From positions 1 to 64,000 of the forward strand of contig NZ_BOMN01000023.1 of assembly GCF_016862215.1 (NCBI RefSeq): 64,000 nt of DNA, in the 5' to 3' direction. The notes below the pieces were generated by a model, which was given only the letters and a program-made list of their open reading frames with translations, made no database searches and had not been told where the DNA came from. This document shows, piece by piece, positions 42,391-50,356 of this stretch. Source of the stretch: Winogradskya humida. GTDB taxonomy: Bacteria > Actinomycetota > Actinomycetes > Mycobacteriales > Micromonosporaceae. Within the stretch, counting starts at the first letter, position 1. Every line of letters begins with the position of its first letter. Made by a program: the position numbers and the translations under genes.

Positions 42391-42597
42391 TCATTGTCGT
42401 CCACCGCCGGGGGACACCGGCATACGAAGATCTGCGTACTCCCCGGCGGGCAGGTCTGGCAGGTCGGGCGGGTCGGGCCGGTCGGGTGGGTCTGGGAGGT
42501 CGTCCAGCATGCGGTCGACGCGGCGGGAGGCGATCGTGAAGGACCGGATGAGCAGGCCCGTGCCCGCCAGCGACAGCACAAGAATGGCAGCACGCAT
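42391..42597 (-). CDS. Small single-pass membrane protein upstream of the two-component genes
   Basis: 68-residue peptide: an N-terminal hydrophobic segment (MRAAILVLSLAGTGLLIRSFTIASRRVDRML) followed by a Pro/Asp repeat stretch (DDLPDPPDRPDPPDLPDLPAGEY). It ends 23 bp before the kinase start and runs in the same direction, so it may be the first cistron of that unit. The ribosome site is weak. It may be a real small accessory protein or chance; the C-terminal repeats come from repeated GTCGGG-like DNA. Confidence 0.5.
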   Translation of the reverse strand: MRAAILVLSLAGTGLLIRSFTIASRRVDRMLDDLPDPPDRPDPPDLPDLPAGEYADLRMPVSPGGGRQ

Positions 42598-42795
42598 TGT
42601 TTCGACCCCCGTGAAACCATGATCCCCGTTGACGTCGGGAATCTACGGAGATCCACATCGGACGACAAGTGAACAGTCGGATTCAAGCTGAAGCGCATCT
42701 GACGGATCATCAACCGGCTCAATCACGTCTGGCCCTACAGCGCGACATTCAACCTCGTGGCATGGACTGCAACAAACTGACCAGCAACTACCGAT

Positions 42796-43596
42796 TCAGG
42801 ACGCCAGCCGGCCGACGCCGCAGAAGTGGGAGACCGCGGAAGTGTCGCCGTCCGGGTCCGGATGCCATTGCGAGCAGGTCGTGATGCCCGGCTCGATCAG
42901 TTCGAGGTCCTGGAAGAAGGCCGCCACGCCGTCCCGGTCGCGCAGCCGCATCTCGGCGCCGCCGGTGGAATTCCACAGCCGCACCGCCTCGGTCATCTCC
43001 GGGCCGTCGACCTCCGTGGTCGGGTGCGAGACAACCAGAAAACTGCCGGAGGGTACGGCGTCCAGCAGCTGCCGCACCGTCGTGTGTGCCAGGTCGTCCT
43101 CGATGATGAAGTTGAGAATGCCGAGCAGCATCACCGCTACCGGCTTGCCGAAGTCGAGGGTCCGGGCGGCGTGGTCGAGGATCTTCGCGGGTTCGCGCAG
43201 GTCGGCGTCGATGTAGTCGGTGGCTCCCTGCGGGGTGCTGGTGAGCAGGGCCCGGGCGTGGGTGAGCACCAGCGGGTCGTTGTCCACATAGACGACGCGG
43301 GAATCCGGCGCGACCCGCTGGGCGACCTCGTGGGTGTTGTCGGCGGTGGGCAGGCCGGTACCGATGTCCAGGAACTGGCGGATCCCGGCCTCCGCGGTGA
43401 GGTGCCGCACGGCTCTGCGCAGGAACGAGCGGTCCGCGCGGGCCGAGGTGACCAGGCCGGGGACGAGGGCGACGATCTGCTCGCCCGCTGCCCGGTCGAC
43501 GGCGAAATTGTCCTTGCCGCCGAGCCAGTAGTTCCAGATTCGCGCGCTGTGCGGAATGGTCGTCTCGACCCCGCCGGTCTGGTCGAAGTCGTTCAT
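42796..43596 (-). CDS. SAM-dependent methyltransferase, DUF574 (Methyltransf_19) family
   Basis: 266-residue methyltransferase of the family very common in Streptomyces and Micromonosporaceae. Visible: IPHSARIWNYWLGGKDNFAVDRAAGEQ (family signature), FLDIGTGLPTADNTHEVAQ as SAM-binding motif I, VVYVDNDPLVLTHARALL as motif II, and VMLLGILNFIIEDD. Substrate unknown. The ATG at 43596 overlaps the LacI stop as ATGA, so it is read with the regulator, away from the Liv operon. Whether it takes part in that system or is only a passenger is open. The gap 42598-42795 holds no gene I can support. Confidence 0.9.
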   Translation of the reverse strand: MNDFDQTGGVETTIPHSARIWNYWLGGKDNFAVDRAAGEQIVALVPGLVTSARADRSFLRRAVRHLTAEAGIRQFLDIGTGLPTADNTHEVAQRVAPDSRVVYVDNDPLVLTHARALLTSTPQGATDYIDADLREPAKILDHAARTLDFGKPVAVMLLGILNFIIEDDLAHTTVRQLLDAVPSGSFLVVSHPTTEVDGPEMTEAVRLWNSTGGAEMRLRDRDGVAAFFQDLELIEPGITTCSQWHPDPDGDTSAVSHFCGVGRLAS

Positions 43597-44624
43597 CGGG
43601 GCACCGGTCCTGAGGAGTCGCGGATCATCAATGTCTGGCCTGTTGCGCGCCGGCGGGGGCGGGCCGCCGCCGGTTTGAGGGCCAGTTCGAGCGCCATCCG
43701 GCCCATGTCCATCATCGGGAGCCGGACGGTGGTGAGCGAGGGGGCGAGGTCCGCCGCGACCGACACGTCGTCGAACCCGACCACGGACATGCGTTCGGGC
43801 ACCGAGATGCCGCGGGCACGCAGGGCAGACAGTACGCCGATCGCCATCGCGTCGTTCAGCGCGACGATCGCGGTTGTTTCCGGGTGCTCCTGGACGATGC
43901 GGTCGGCGGCGGCCTTGCCGCCGTCGCGGGTGAAGTCGGTGTGCACGATCGGCAGGTCGTCCAGGTCGATGCCGTGCTGGCGCAGCGCCGACGCGACCCC
44001 CGCCTGCCTGTCGACCACTGTGGTCAGCCCCGGTGTGCCCGCCGCGATCGCGATCCTGCGGTGCCCGAGCGACAGCAGGTGGGTGGCCAGGGCGTGCCCG
44101 CCGGCCTCGTTGTCCGGCAGGACGGCGTCCACCCCGAGGGAGTGCCGGCCGATGACCGCCACCCGCCCTCCCGTCCTCCGGTACGCCGAGAGCGCCTCGC
44201 GTGCCTCCGCCTCGATCCGCGCGTCCGTGTAGCCGGAGCCCGCGATGATGATGATGCCCACCTGCTGCGCGGTGAGGTGGCGGATCTGGCGCAGCTCGTG
44301 ATCGGGGTCGCGGCCGGAGTGGCAGATCTGGACGAGCAGGCTCTGCTCGTCGGCGATCTGGATGACCCCGCCGGCGATCTCCGAGAAGTACGGGTCGTCG
44401 ACCTGATGCACGACGAGGCCGACCGTGGAGCTGGCGCCGCCCGCGAGCGTCCTGGCGTACGGATTGGCTATGTATCCGAGGTCCTGCGAGATCTGCCGGA
44501 TGCGATCGGCGACCTCCGCGCTCACGCCCTCGCGCCCGGCGAGGGCACGTGATGCGGTGGCCAGGGAGACGCCTGCGCGTTCGGCGACGTCGGCGAGGCG
44601 CAGCCTCGGGCCGGGTTTGGGCAT
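43593..44624 (-). CDS. LacI-family regulator of the Liv/PQQ operon
   Basis: 343-residue repressor with N-terminal helix-turn-helix (LRLADVAERAGVSLATASRALAGREGVSAEVADRIRQISQDLGYIAN) and ligand domain (TVGLVVHQVDDPYFSEIAGGVIQIAD, GRVAVIGRHSLGVDAVLPDNEAGGHALA, MSVVGFDDVSVAADLAPSLTTVRLPMMDMG). GGAGAG precedes the ATG at 44624. It resembles the LacI protein at 33.8 kb in many blocks (VVHDVSDPYFAEI versus VVHQVDDPYFSEI; SGY.D; GRVAVIGRH). It is divergent from the seven-gene Liv operon, whose operator it most likely binds. Confidence 0.88.
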   Translation of the reverse strand: MPKPGPRLRLADVAERAGVSLATASRALAGREGVSAEVADRIRQISQDLGYIANPYARTLAGGASSTVGLVVHQVDDPYFSEIAGGVIQIADEQSLLVQICHSGRDPDHELRQIRHLTAQQVGIIIIAGSGYTDARIEAEAREALSAYRRTGGRVAVIGRHSLGVDAVLPDNEAGGHALATHLLSLGHRRIAIAAGTPGLTTVVDRQAGVASALRQHGIDLDDLPIVHTDFTRDGGKAAADRIVQEHPETTAIVALNDAMAIGVLSALRARGISVPERMSVVGFDDVSVAADLAPSLTTVRLPMMDMGRMALELALKPAAARPRRRATGQTLMIRDSSGPVPR

Positions 44625-44670
44625 CCGTCCACTCTCCACAGAACTTCGCCCGTGTTGTGTTACGGGAGTA

Positions 44671-44728
44671 TTGCCAGTGACGTGAAGCACAGCCTAGGCT
44701 ACGTAAGCGCTTCCGCAAGCGCTTACGT
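44671..44728 (+). promoter_or_regulatory. Liv-operon promoter and 28-bp palindromic LacI operator
   Basis: TTGCCA (44671-44676) and TAGGCT (44695-44700), 18 bp apart, are followed at once by ACGTAAGCGCTT (44701-44712), CCGC, and AAGCGCTTACGT (44717-44728): perfect 12-bp arms, each holding the AAGCGCTT core. Starting right at the probable transcription start, it suits repression by the divergent LacI. Confidence 0.8.
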
Positions 44729-44751
44729 CCCTGACAAAGGAGCTTCCGCGG

Positions 44752-45975
44752 ATGCCTTCCATCTTTCGGCGTACCCACTGGGCCCCGGCCCTGGGCGTTA
44801 CTTTCCTTCTCACTCTCGGCGCGTGCAGCGGGGGAGGCGGTGGCGGGGAATCGGCTGACGATCCCATCACCGTCGGCATCTCCCTGCCGCTGACCGGCGA
44901 CTTCTCCGAGCCCGGCAAGGGGGTCCAGCAGGGTTACGAGGCCTGGGCCAAGATCGTCAACGACCGGGGCGGCCTGCTGGGCCGCAAGGTCGAACTGAAG
45001 ATCCTCGACGACCAGTCCAGTGCGGACCGGGTCGTCGCCGACTACGAGCAGCTCATCGGCAGCGACCAGGTCGACCTGGTGGTCGGGCCGTTCTCCACCC
45101 GGCTGGTGGTCCCGGCCGGGCGGGTGGCGAGCGAGTACGGCATGTTGTTCGTCGAGCCGGCCGGCGCGGCGAACGAGGTCTTCACGCAGGGCTTCAAGAA
45201 CCTGTTCTACGCCGCCCCCGCGGTGGCCCAGGACCACTACAACCACCTGGCCACGTACATTCTCGCGCTTCCCGCGGATCAACGGCCCAAGACGGTGGCG
45301 TACGCGGCCATGGACGACCCGTTCGCGCAGGGAACGGCGTACGGGCTGAAGGCGAAGCTCGAAGCCGGCGGCATCAAGACCGTCGTCGACGAGGTCTACC
45401 CGCCGAACACCACCGACTTCGGCAGCATCGCGGCGAAGATCGCGGCGTCCAAGGCCGACATGGTGGTGGGCGGCTCGCAGTACCAGGACGGCGTCAACCT
45501 GATCGTCGCCCTGCAACAGCTGCGCTACCAGCCCAAGATGGCGGCGTTCTCGACCGCGCCGACCGAGCCCGAGTTCGCGAAGGCCATCGGCAACAAGACC
45601 GAGGGCATCCTCTCGCCGACCGGGTACAGCCAGGACGCGCCGTACCCGAGCAACAAGGAGTTCGTCGAGAAGTACACCGCCCAGTTCGGCAAGGCCCCGG
45701 AGGAGGACCAGGCGAACGCGTACACCACCGGCCAGGTCGTCGAGGCCGCGGTGACCGCCGCCGGCTGCGCCGAGCAGGGCGAGTGCCAGCAGAAACTGAT
45801 CGACTGGGTGCACGCGAACAAGGTGGAGACGGTTGTCGGCCCGCTCACGTGGGACGCCACCGGGAAACCGCAGGGCGCGCACATGATCCAGCAGTGGATC
45901 GGCGGCGAGATCAAGATCGTGCTCCCGGACGCGACCAAGGAGGCCGCCCTCCTCTATCCGAAACCGGCGTGGTGA
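44752..45975 (+). CDS. livK: Branched-chain amino acid/amide-type substrate-binding lipoprotein (LivK-like)
   Basis: 407-residue binding protein of the periplasmic-binding-protein family 6 (Leu/Ile/Val/amide type). Lipobox TLGAC with Cys25. Mature part: ITVGISLPLTGDFSEPGKGVQQGYEAWAKIVNDRGGLLGRKVELKILDDQSSADRVV, then VVGPFSTRLVVPAGRVASEYGMLFVEPAG. AAAGGAGC lies before the ATG at 44752. First cistron of the operon. Actual ligand is unlikely to be assumed leucine: the LacI regulator and the sugar dehydrogenase in the operon suggest a sugar-derived compound, for example an aldonate, but this is inference. Confidence 0.85.
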   Translation: MPSIFRRTHWAPALGVTFLLTLGACSGGGGGGESADDPITVGISLPLTGDFSEPGKGVQQGYEAWAKIVNDRGGLLGRKVELKILDDQSSADRVVADYEQLIGSDQVDLVVGPFSTRLVVPAGRVASEYGMLFVEPAGAANEVFTQGFKNLFYAAPAVAQDHYNHLATYILALPADQRPKTVAYAAMDDPFAQGTAYGLKAKLEAGGIKTVVDEVYPPNTTDFGSIAAKIAASKADMVVGGSQYQDGVNLIVALQQLRYQPKMAAFSTAPTEPEFAKAIGNKTEGILSPTGYSQDAPYPSNKEFVEKYTAQFGKAPEEDQANAYTTGQVVEAAVTAAGCAEQGECQQKLIDWVHANKVETVVGPLTWDATGKPQGAHMIQQWIGGEIKIVLPDATKEAALLYPKPAW

Positions 45976-45982
45976 GACGCGG

Positions 45983-46870
45983 ATGCCCTCAGGCGGTCTC
46001 CTGCTGCAGAGCATCATCCTCGGCCTGCTCCTGGGCGGCCTCTACGCCCTGCTCGCGGCCGGTCTGACCCTGTACTTCGGGATCATGCGGGTGGTGATGA
46101 TCGCCCATTCGGCGTTCCTCATCCTCGCGGCCTACCTCGCGTGGTGGTCCAACGAGCGGCTCGGCGTCGACCCGCTGCTGTCGCTGCTCGTCACGGTCCC
46201 GCTGTTCTTCGGTGCCGGGGTGCTGCTGCAACGCATGCTGCTGTCCCGGCTGCGCGCCGCGACGCTCACGATGATGTCGGTCCTGCTCACGTTTGCGATC
46301 GCACTCATCATCGAGGGCCTGCTCGGGTACGCGTTCTCGGGCACCCAGCGACGCATCCAGCTCGGCTACGGCTCGGCGAGCTTCGGGCTGTTCGGGGCGC
46401 GCATCGCCGTGGTGAAACTGATCGCGTTCGGGCTGGCGGTCCTCGCGCTCGGCTCGCTCTACCTGCTCATGAAACGGACCTCGTTCGGCTGGGCGTTGCG
46501 CGCCACCATTCAGCACCAGGACGCGGCCCGCCTCGTCGGCATCGACACCGAACGCATCGCCGGATTCGGGTTCGGTCTCGGCCTGGCGACCGCCGCCGTC
46601 GGTGGCACCGCGCTGTCGCTCGACACGACCATCTACCCGTCCCTGCACTGGCACTGGATCGGGCCGCTGATGGCCATCATCGTGGTCGGCGGCCTGGGCA
46701 GCGTCCCGGGCGCGGCGGCCGCGGCGATGCTGCTCGGCCTCGGGCAGAGCCTGCTGCAGATCCCGATGGGCACGACCTGGGCGCAGACGGTCTTCTACGT
46801 GGCGCTGTTCGCGACGCTGGCCTTCCGGCCGCAGGGATTCTTCGGAGGCCGTCTTGCCCAACGTTTCTAG
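45983..46870 (+). CDS. livH: LivH-type ABC permease
   Basis: 295-residue permease with about eight membrane helices and the LivH hallmark GGLYALLAAGLTLYFGIMRVVMIAHSAFLILAAYLAW near the start. The loop with R-A-T-I-QHQDAARLVGIDTERIAGFGFGLGLATAAVGGTAL and the closing GGLGSVPGAAAAAMLLGLGQSLLQ are typical. It begins 7 bp after the binding-protein stop. It ends overlapping LivM by 17 bp. Together with LivM it forms the channel. Confidence 0.88.
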   Translation: MPSGGLLLQSIILGLLLGGLYALLAAGLTLYFGIMRVVMIAHSAFLILAAYLAWWSNERLGVDPLLSLLVTVPLFFGAGVLLQRMLLSRLRAATLTMMSVLLTFAIALIIEGLLGYAFSGTQRRIQLGYGSASFGLFGARIAVVKLIAFGLAVLALGSLYLLMKRTSFGWALRATIQHQDAARLVGIDTERIAGFGFGLGLATAAVGGTALSLDTTIYPSLHWHWIGPLMAIIVVGGLGSVPGAAAAAMLLGLGQSLLQIPMGTTWAQTVFYVALFATLAFRPQGFFGGRLAQRF

Positions 46871-47951
46871 ACGCTGGTTCCCGCTCGGCGCGGTGGCCGT
46901 GCTGGCCGCGGCGATCCTGGCCTTCCCGAGCCTGGCCCCCAACCCGTACATCCTGTCGTCCGGCGTCGTGGTGCTGAACTACGCGGTGCTCGCCACCTCG
47001 TGGAACTTCGTCGGCGGCTTCACCGGATACATCTCGCTCGGTCACGGCGCGCTCGCCGGTCTCGGCGGGTACGCGACCGGTCTGCTCGTGACCAAGGCCG
47101 ACCTGCCGTCATTCGTCGCTCTGATAGTCGCGGCTCTGCTCGTTGCCGTGCTGGCCGTTCCGCTCGGGCTGGCCGCGCTGCGCGTACGCGGCGCTTCGTT
47201 CGTGATCGTCTCGATCGCGCTCGTGCTCATCCTGCTGCTCGTCTTCCAGAGCTGGGCGTCGCTGACCGGGGGCTCCCGCGGCCTGGTCGTCCCCCGGCCC
47301 TTCCCGGGCCTGTTGCGCCCCGAGCACCACCGGGTCTTCTTCTATCTGTACGCGGCCCTGCTCGCCATCGCCGTACTCACGTGGTGGCTGCTCGACCGCA
47401 GCCGCTTCGGTCTCGGCCTCAAGGCGATCCGGGAGGACGAGGACAAGGCGGAGGCGCTCGGCACACCCACGTACGCGTACAAACTGATCGTCTTCGTCCT
47501 GTCCGCGGCGTTCACCGCGCTGTCCGGCGGGCTCTACGCCCTGTGGTTCGGCGATCTCGACCCGGTGTTCCAGTTCTCCGTCCTGACCGGCTCCTACCTG
47601 GTGCTGATGGCCCTGCTCGGCGGTGTCCGCACCCTGTTCGGCCCGCTGGTCGGCGCCCTGATCGTCGGCACCGCCCTCGAGTACTTCAAGACCGAGTTCG
47701 GCAGTACCCCGCTGCACCTGGTCGCCACGGGGGTCCTGCTCGCCGTGGTCGTCCTGGTCATGCCGGACGGCGTGCTCCCGGCGATCGCCGCGGGCTGGCG
47801 CCGGCTGCGCCCCGGCGAGCAGAGCTCCATCCGCGAGATGACGGCGGCCGACCTGGCCGAGCAGCGCCACCGGTCCCGGCAGGACGACCGGTCCGGCCCG
47901 CAGGGCGATCAGCCCGCAGCGGGGGAGACGCGGGAGGAGGTGCGCGGATGA
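46854..47951 (+). CDS. livM: LivM-type ABC permease
   Basis: 365-residue permease with about ten helices; hallmarks are LNYAVLATSWNFVGGFTGYISLGHGALAGLGGYATGLL and FGLGLKAIREDEDKAEALGTPTYAYKLIVFVLSAAFTALSGGLYALWFG. TTG at 46854 is preceded by GGAGG five bases upstream, within the LivH coding end. The C-terminal 45 residues are hydrophilic and charged (LAEQRHRSRQDDRSGPQGD), longer than usual. Stop overlaps LivG (ATGA). Confidence 0.88.
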   Translation: MPNVSRRWFPLGAVAVLAAAILAFPSLAPNPYILSSGVVVLNYAVLATSWNFVGGFTGYISLGHGALAGLGGYATGLLVTKADLPSFVALIVAALLVAVLAVPLGLAALRVRGASFVIVSIALVLILLLVFQSWASLTGGSRGLVVPRPFPGLLRPEHHRVFFYLYAALLAIAVLTWWLLDRSRFGLGLKAIREDEDKAEALGTPTYAYKLIVFVLSAAFTALSGGLYALWFGDLDPVFQFSVLTGSYLVLMALLGGVRTLFGPLVGALIVGTALEYFKTEFGSTPLHLVATGVLLAVVVLVMPDGVLPAIAAGWRRLRPGEQSSIREMTAADLAEQRHRSRQDDRSGPQGDQPAAGETREEVRG

Positions 47952-48676
47952 CGCTGGAGACGGTGGAGCTGCGCAAGGCGTTCGGGGGCGTGGTCGCGCT
48001 CGACGGTGCCTCGGTCGCGTTCCGGACCGGGAAGGTCAACGCGCTGATCGGGCCGAACGGGTCGGGCAAGACGACGTTCTTCAACTGTGTGACCGGGATG
48101 ATCCGGCCGGACAGCGGGCGGACGACGTACCAGGGACAGGAGATCACGCGGAAACCGCCGCATGCGATCGCCCGGGCGGGCGTCGGGCGTACGTTTCAGC
48201 TCTGCCGGGTCTTTCCCCGGATGACGGCGCTGGACAACGTGCTCGCCGCCGTGCGTCCCGGGGGTTTCCCGAAGGGGCTGCGTGGCGCGCGCAGCCGCAG
48301 CGACCTGGACCGGGCTCGCGGCTGGCTCACCCGGCTCGGGATCGAGCATCTCGCCGACGCCGAGGCCCGCGCGATGTCGTGGGGGCAGCAGAAACTCCTG
48401 GAACTCGCCGGGGTGCTCATGGCCGAGCCCGAGACGATCCTGCTCGACGAGCCGGCCGGCGGTGTCAACCCGGCGCTGCTCGACCGGATCGGGGCCCTGG
48501 TGCGCGAGCTGAACGCCGAGGGCCGCACGTTCGTGATCGTCGAGCACAACATGGACCTGGTCATGAGCATCAGCGACCACGTCGTGGTGTTCGACCGGGG
48601 CCGCCCGATCGCCGCCGGCCCGCCCTCCGTGATCCGTACCGACGAGCGTGTCCTGGGGGCCTACCTTGGCGTCTGA
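47948..48676 (+). CDS. livG: LivG-type ABC ATPase
   Basis: 242-residue ATPase: Walker A GPNGSGKTT near residue 36, the Q-loop VGRTFQLCRVFPRMTALDNV, a signature MSWGQQKLLELAGVL instead of the classic LSxGQ, Walker B TILLDEPAGGVNP and H-loop EHNMDLVMSISDHVVVFDRG. ATG 47948 overlaps the LivM stop. The MSWGQ signature is a small deviation (W for the usual G/Y position) seen in some LivG proteins. Confidence 0.88.
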   Translation: MTLETVELRKAFGGVVALDGASVAFRTGKVNALIGPNGSGKTTFFNCVTGMIRPDSGRTTYQGQEITRKPPHAIARAGVGRTFQLCRVFPRMTALDNVLAAVRPGGFPKGLRGARSRSDLDRARGWLTRLGIEHLADAEARAMSWGQQKLLELAGVLMAEPETILLDEPAGGVNPALLDRIGALVRELNAEGRTFVIVEHNMDLVMSISDHVVVFDRGRPIAAGPPSVIRTDERVLGAYLGV

Positions 48677-49409
48677 GTTCGAACTGGTGGATGTCCAGGC
48701 CGGGTACGGGCGAGCCGCGCCCGTGCTGCGCGGGTTCAGCGTCGCCGTGCCCGCCGGGTCGGTCGTGTGTCTCGTCGGGCCCAACGGCGCCGGCAAGTCG
48801 ACGGTGCTCAAGGTGGCGAGCGGGCTGCTCCCGCCCCGTTCCGGCCGCATCGTCGTCGGCGGGGTCGACCTGACCGGCGCCGGGCCGCAGCGCATGCTCG
48901 CCGCCGGGGTGGCGCTCGTGCTGCAGGGCCACAGCGTGTTCCGGGAGATGACCGTTGAGGAGAACGTGCTGCTCGGCGCGTACACCCTCAAGGACAAGGC
49001 GAAACGGGCCGAGCGGGCCGCGTTCGTCAAGGATCTGTTCCCGGTGGTGGCCGCGCGCTGGGGGACCCTCGCCGGGCTGCTCTCCGGCGGGCAGCAGAAA
49101 CAGGTCGAGTTCGCGCGCTCACTGATGATCGACCCCCGGGTCGTGCTGCTCGACGAGCCGTCCATGGGCCTCGACCCGAAAGCGACAACGACGATTTTTG
49201 AGCAGGTCGCCCGGATGCGCGACGCCGGCACGGCCGTCCTGCTGGTCGAGCAGAACGCTCGGCGTGCGCTGGAGACGGCCGACCTCGGCTGCGTGCTCGA
49301 CCTCGGCCGGGTGCACATCTCGGGACCGGCTGCGGACCTGCTGGCCGACCCTCAGCTGGGGGAGCTCTACCTCGGCGGGCGGCCGCTGACAACTGGGGAG
49401 AACCGATGA
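48666..49409 (+). CDS. livF: LivF-type ABC ATPase
   Basis: 247-residue ATPase: Walker A GPNGAGKST, signature LLSGGQQKQVEFARSL, Walker B VVLLDEPSMGLDPK, H-loop VEQNARRALETADLGCVLDLG. It pairs with LivG as the second nucleotide-binding subunit. TTG at 48666 (preceded by GGGGG) or the upstream GTG at 48648 could be the start; the former overlaps LivG by 11 bp. The stop overlaps the LamG-like gene (ATGA). Confidence 0.86.
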   Translation: MASEFELVDVQAGYGRAAPVLRGFSVAVPAGSVVCLVGPNGAGKSTVLKVASGLLPPRSGRIVVGGVDLTGAGPQRMLAAGVALVLQGHSVFREMTVEENVLLGAYTLKDKAKRAERAAFVKDLFPVVAARWGTLAGLLSGGQQKQVEFARSLMIDPRVVLLDEPSMGLDPKATTTIFEQVARMRDAGTAVLLVEQNARRALETADLGCVLDLGRVHISGPAADLLADPQLGELYLGGRPLTTGENR

Positions 49410-50353
49410 GATCCGGACTCGCGTTCATCGCCGTCACCGCTGTCCTCGCGGCCGGTGCTTCCGCCGCACCCGTCCAGGCGGGTGACACCGGGCCACGCGA
49501 CGTTCATCCATCACTACGATCCGACCTGGTCGCCTTCTACGACTTCGACCACCCGCAGCGCGGGGACGCCGCCCTGGAAGTGGATCAGGGGCGGTCCGGG
49601 ACCGAGATCGAGCTGGTCAACGGTGGCGGCGCCATGCGCGTACCCGACCGGGCCTATCGCGGCAGCGGGCGCGCGTTGCAGACGCAGCAGATCAATCCCA
49701 CGACGACCGGCAACGACGACTGGAAGGCCGGGATCTATTCGGCCAGCGGCGTGCGCACCCTGCGCGCGTTCAACGCGGTCGAGGGTGTCACGGTGATGGG
49801 CTGGTTCAAGCGGCAGATGGACGGGCCGCTGCTCAACACCGTCACGCCCGACCCCGCCGACCGCTACAACGCGATCGGGCTGGCCGGGCTGCTCACCGGT
49901 GACTCGGACGGGCACGCCGTCCGGTCGCTGCTCGAACTGATCGACGTGAACGGCACCCTGCGGCTCGTCGCGCTCGGACGGCGGATCGACGGCGGTAACT
50001 CGAATACGTTCGCCGCCAGTGCGGACTGGCGGACCATTCTGCCGCGCGACGAGTGGGTGCACATCGCGGCCACGTTCGATTACAGCACCGGTGTCATGGC
50101 CCTTTACCGCAACGGCGTGCCGGTCGAGGGGTTCTATACGCGTACCGATGATCCCTGGCTCCTGACCGGGCCGGGACCGCACGTCACGACCGCCACCGAC
50201 CCTCGCGGTATCAAGATCGGCGGCAGTTTCCCGCTGAACGAGGTTGAGCGTAATCCCTGCAATTGCCGGATGGACGCGCTCATGTTCCTGGACAGCTCGT
50301 TGTCCGCGCGTGCCATCGCCACTCAGTACCGCTACATGACCGGTTCGAGGTGA
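49406..50353 (+). CDS. Secreted LamG/concanavalin-like protein
   Basis: 315-residue secreted protein. The signal peptide MRSGLAFIAVTAVLAAGASAAPVQA ends near residue 25. The rest is a beta-sandwich of the LamG/laminin-G-like lectin type: LVAFYDFDHPQRGDAAL, a Gly-rich region, VTVMGWFKRQMDG, EWVHIAATFDYSTGVMALYRNGVPV, GIKIGGSF and MDALMFLDSSLSARAIATQY. Such domains bind carbohydrate. ATG 49406 overlaps the LivF stop, so it is translated with the transporter. It may hold substrate near the cell or at the polymer for the following dehydrogenase. Confidence 0.8.
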   Translation: MRSGLAFIAVTAVLAAGASAAPVQAGDTGPRDVHPSLRSDLVAFYDFDHPQRGDAALEVDQGRSGTEIELVNGGGAMRVPDRAYRGSGRALQTQQINPTTTGNDDWKAGIYSASGVRTLRAFNAVEGVTVMGWFKRQMDGPLLNTVTPDPADRYNAIGLAGLLTGDSDGHAVRSLLELIDVNGTLRLVALGRRIDGGNSNTFAASADWRTILPRDEWVHIAATFDYSTGVMALYRNGVPVEGFYTRTDDPWLLTGPGPHVTTATDPRGIKIGGSFPLNEVERNPCNCRMDALMFLDSSLSARAIATQYRYMTGSR

Positions 50354-50356
50354 CCC

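Noticed and set aside
42669..42884. Short frames in the lower-G+C gap upstream of the methyltransferase end
   Set aside because: One frame reads RIINRLNHVWPYSATFNLVAWTATN with good third positions but is preceded by a stop and lacks a start; it may be a relic, not enough to call.
42796..46017. 1073-codon open frame on the minus strand
   Set aside because: Only the last 267 codons, the methyltransferase, are real; the rest is a shadow of LacI and the LivK-like gene.
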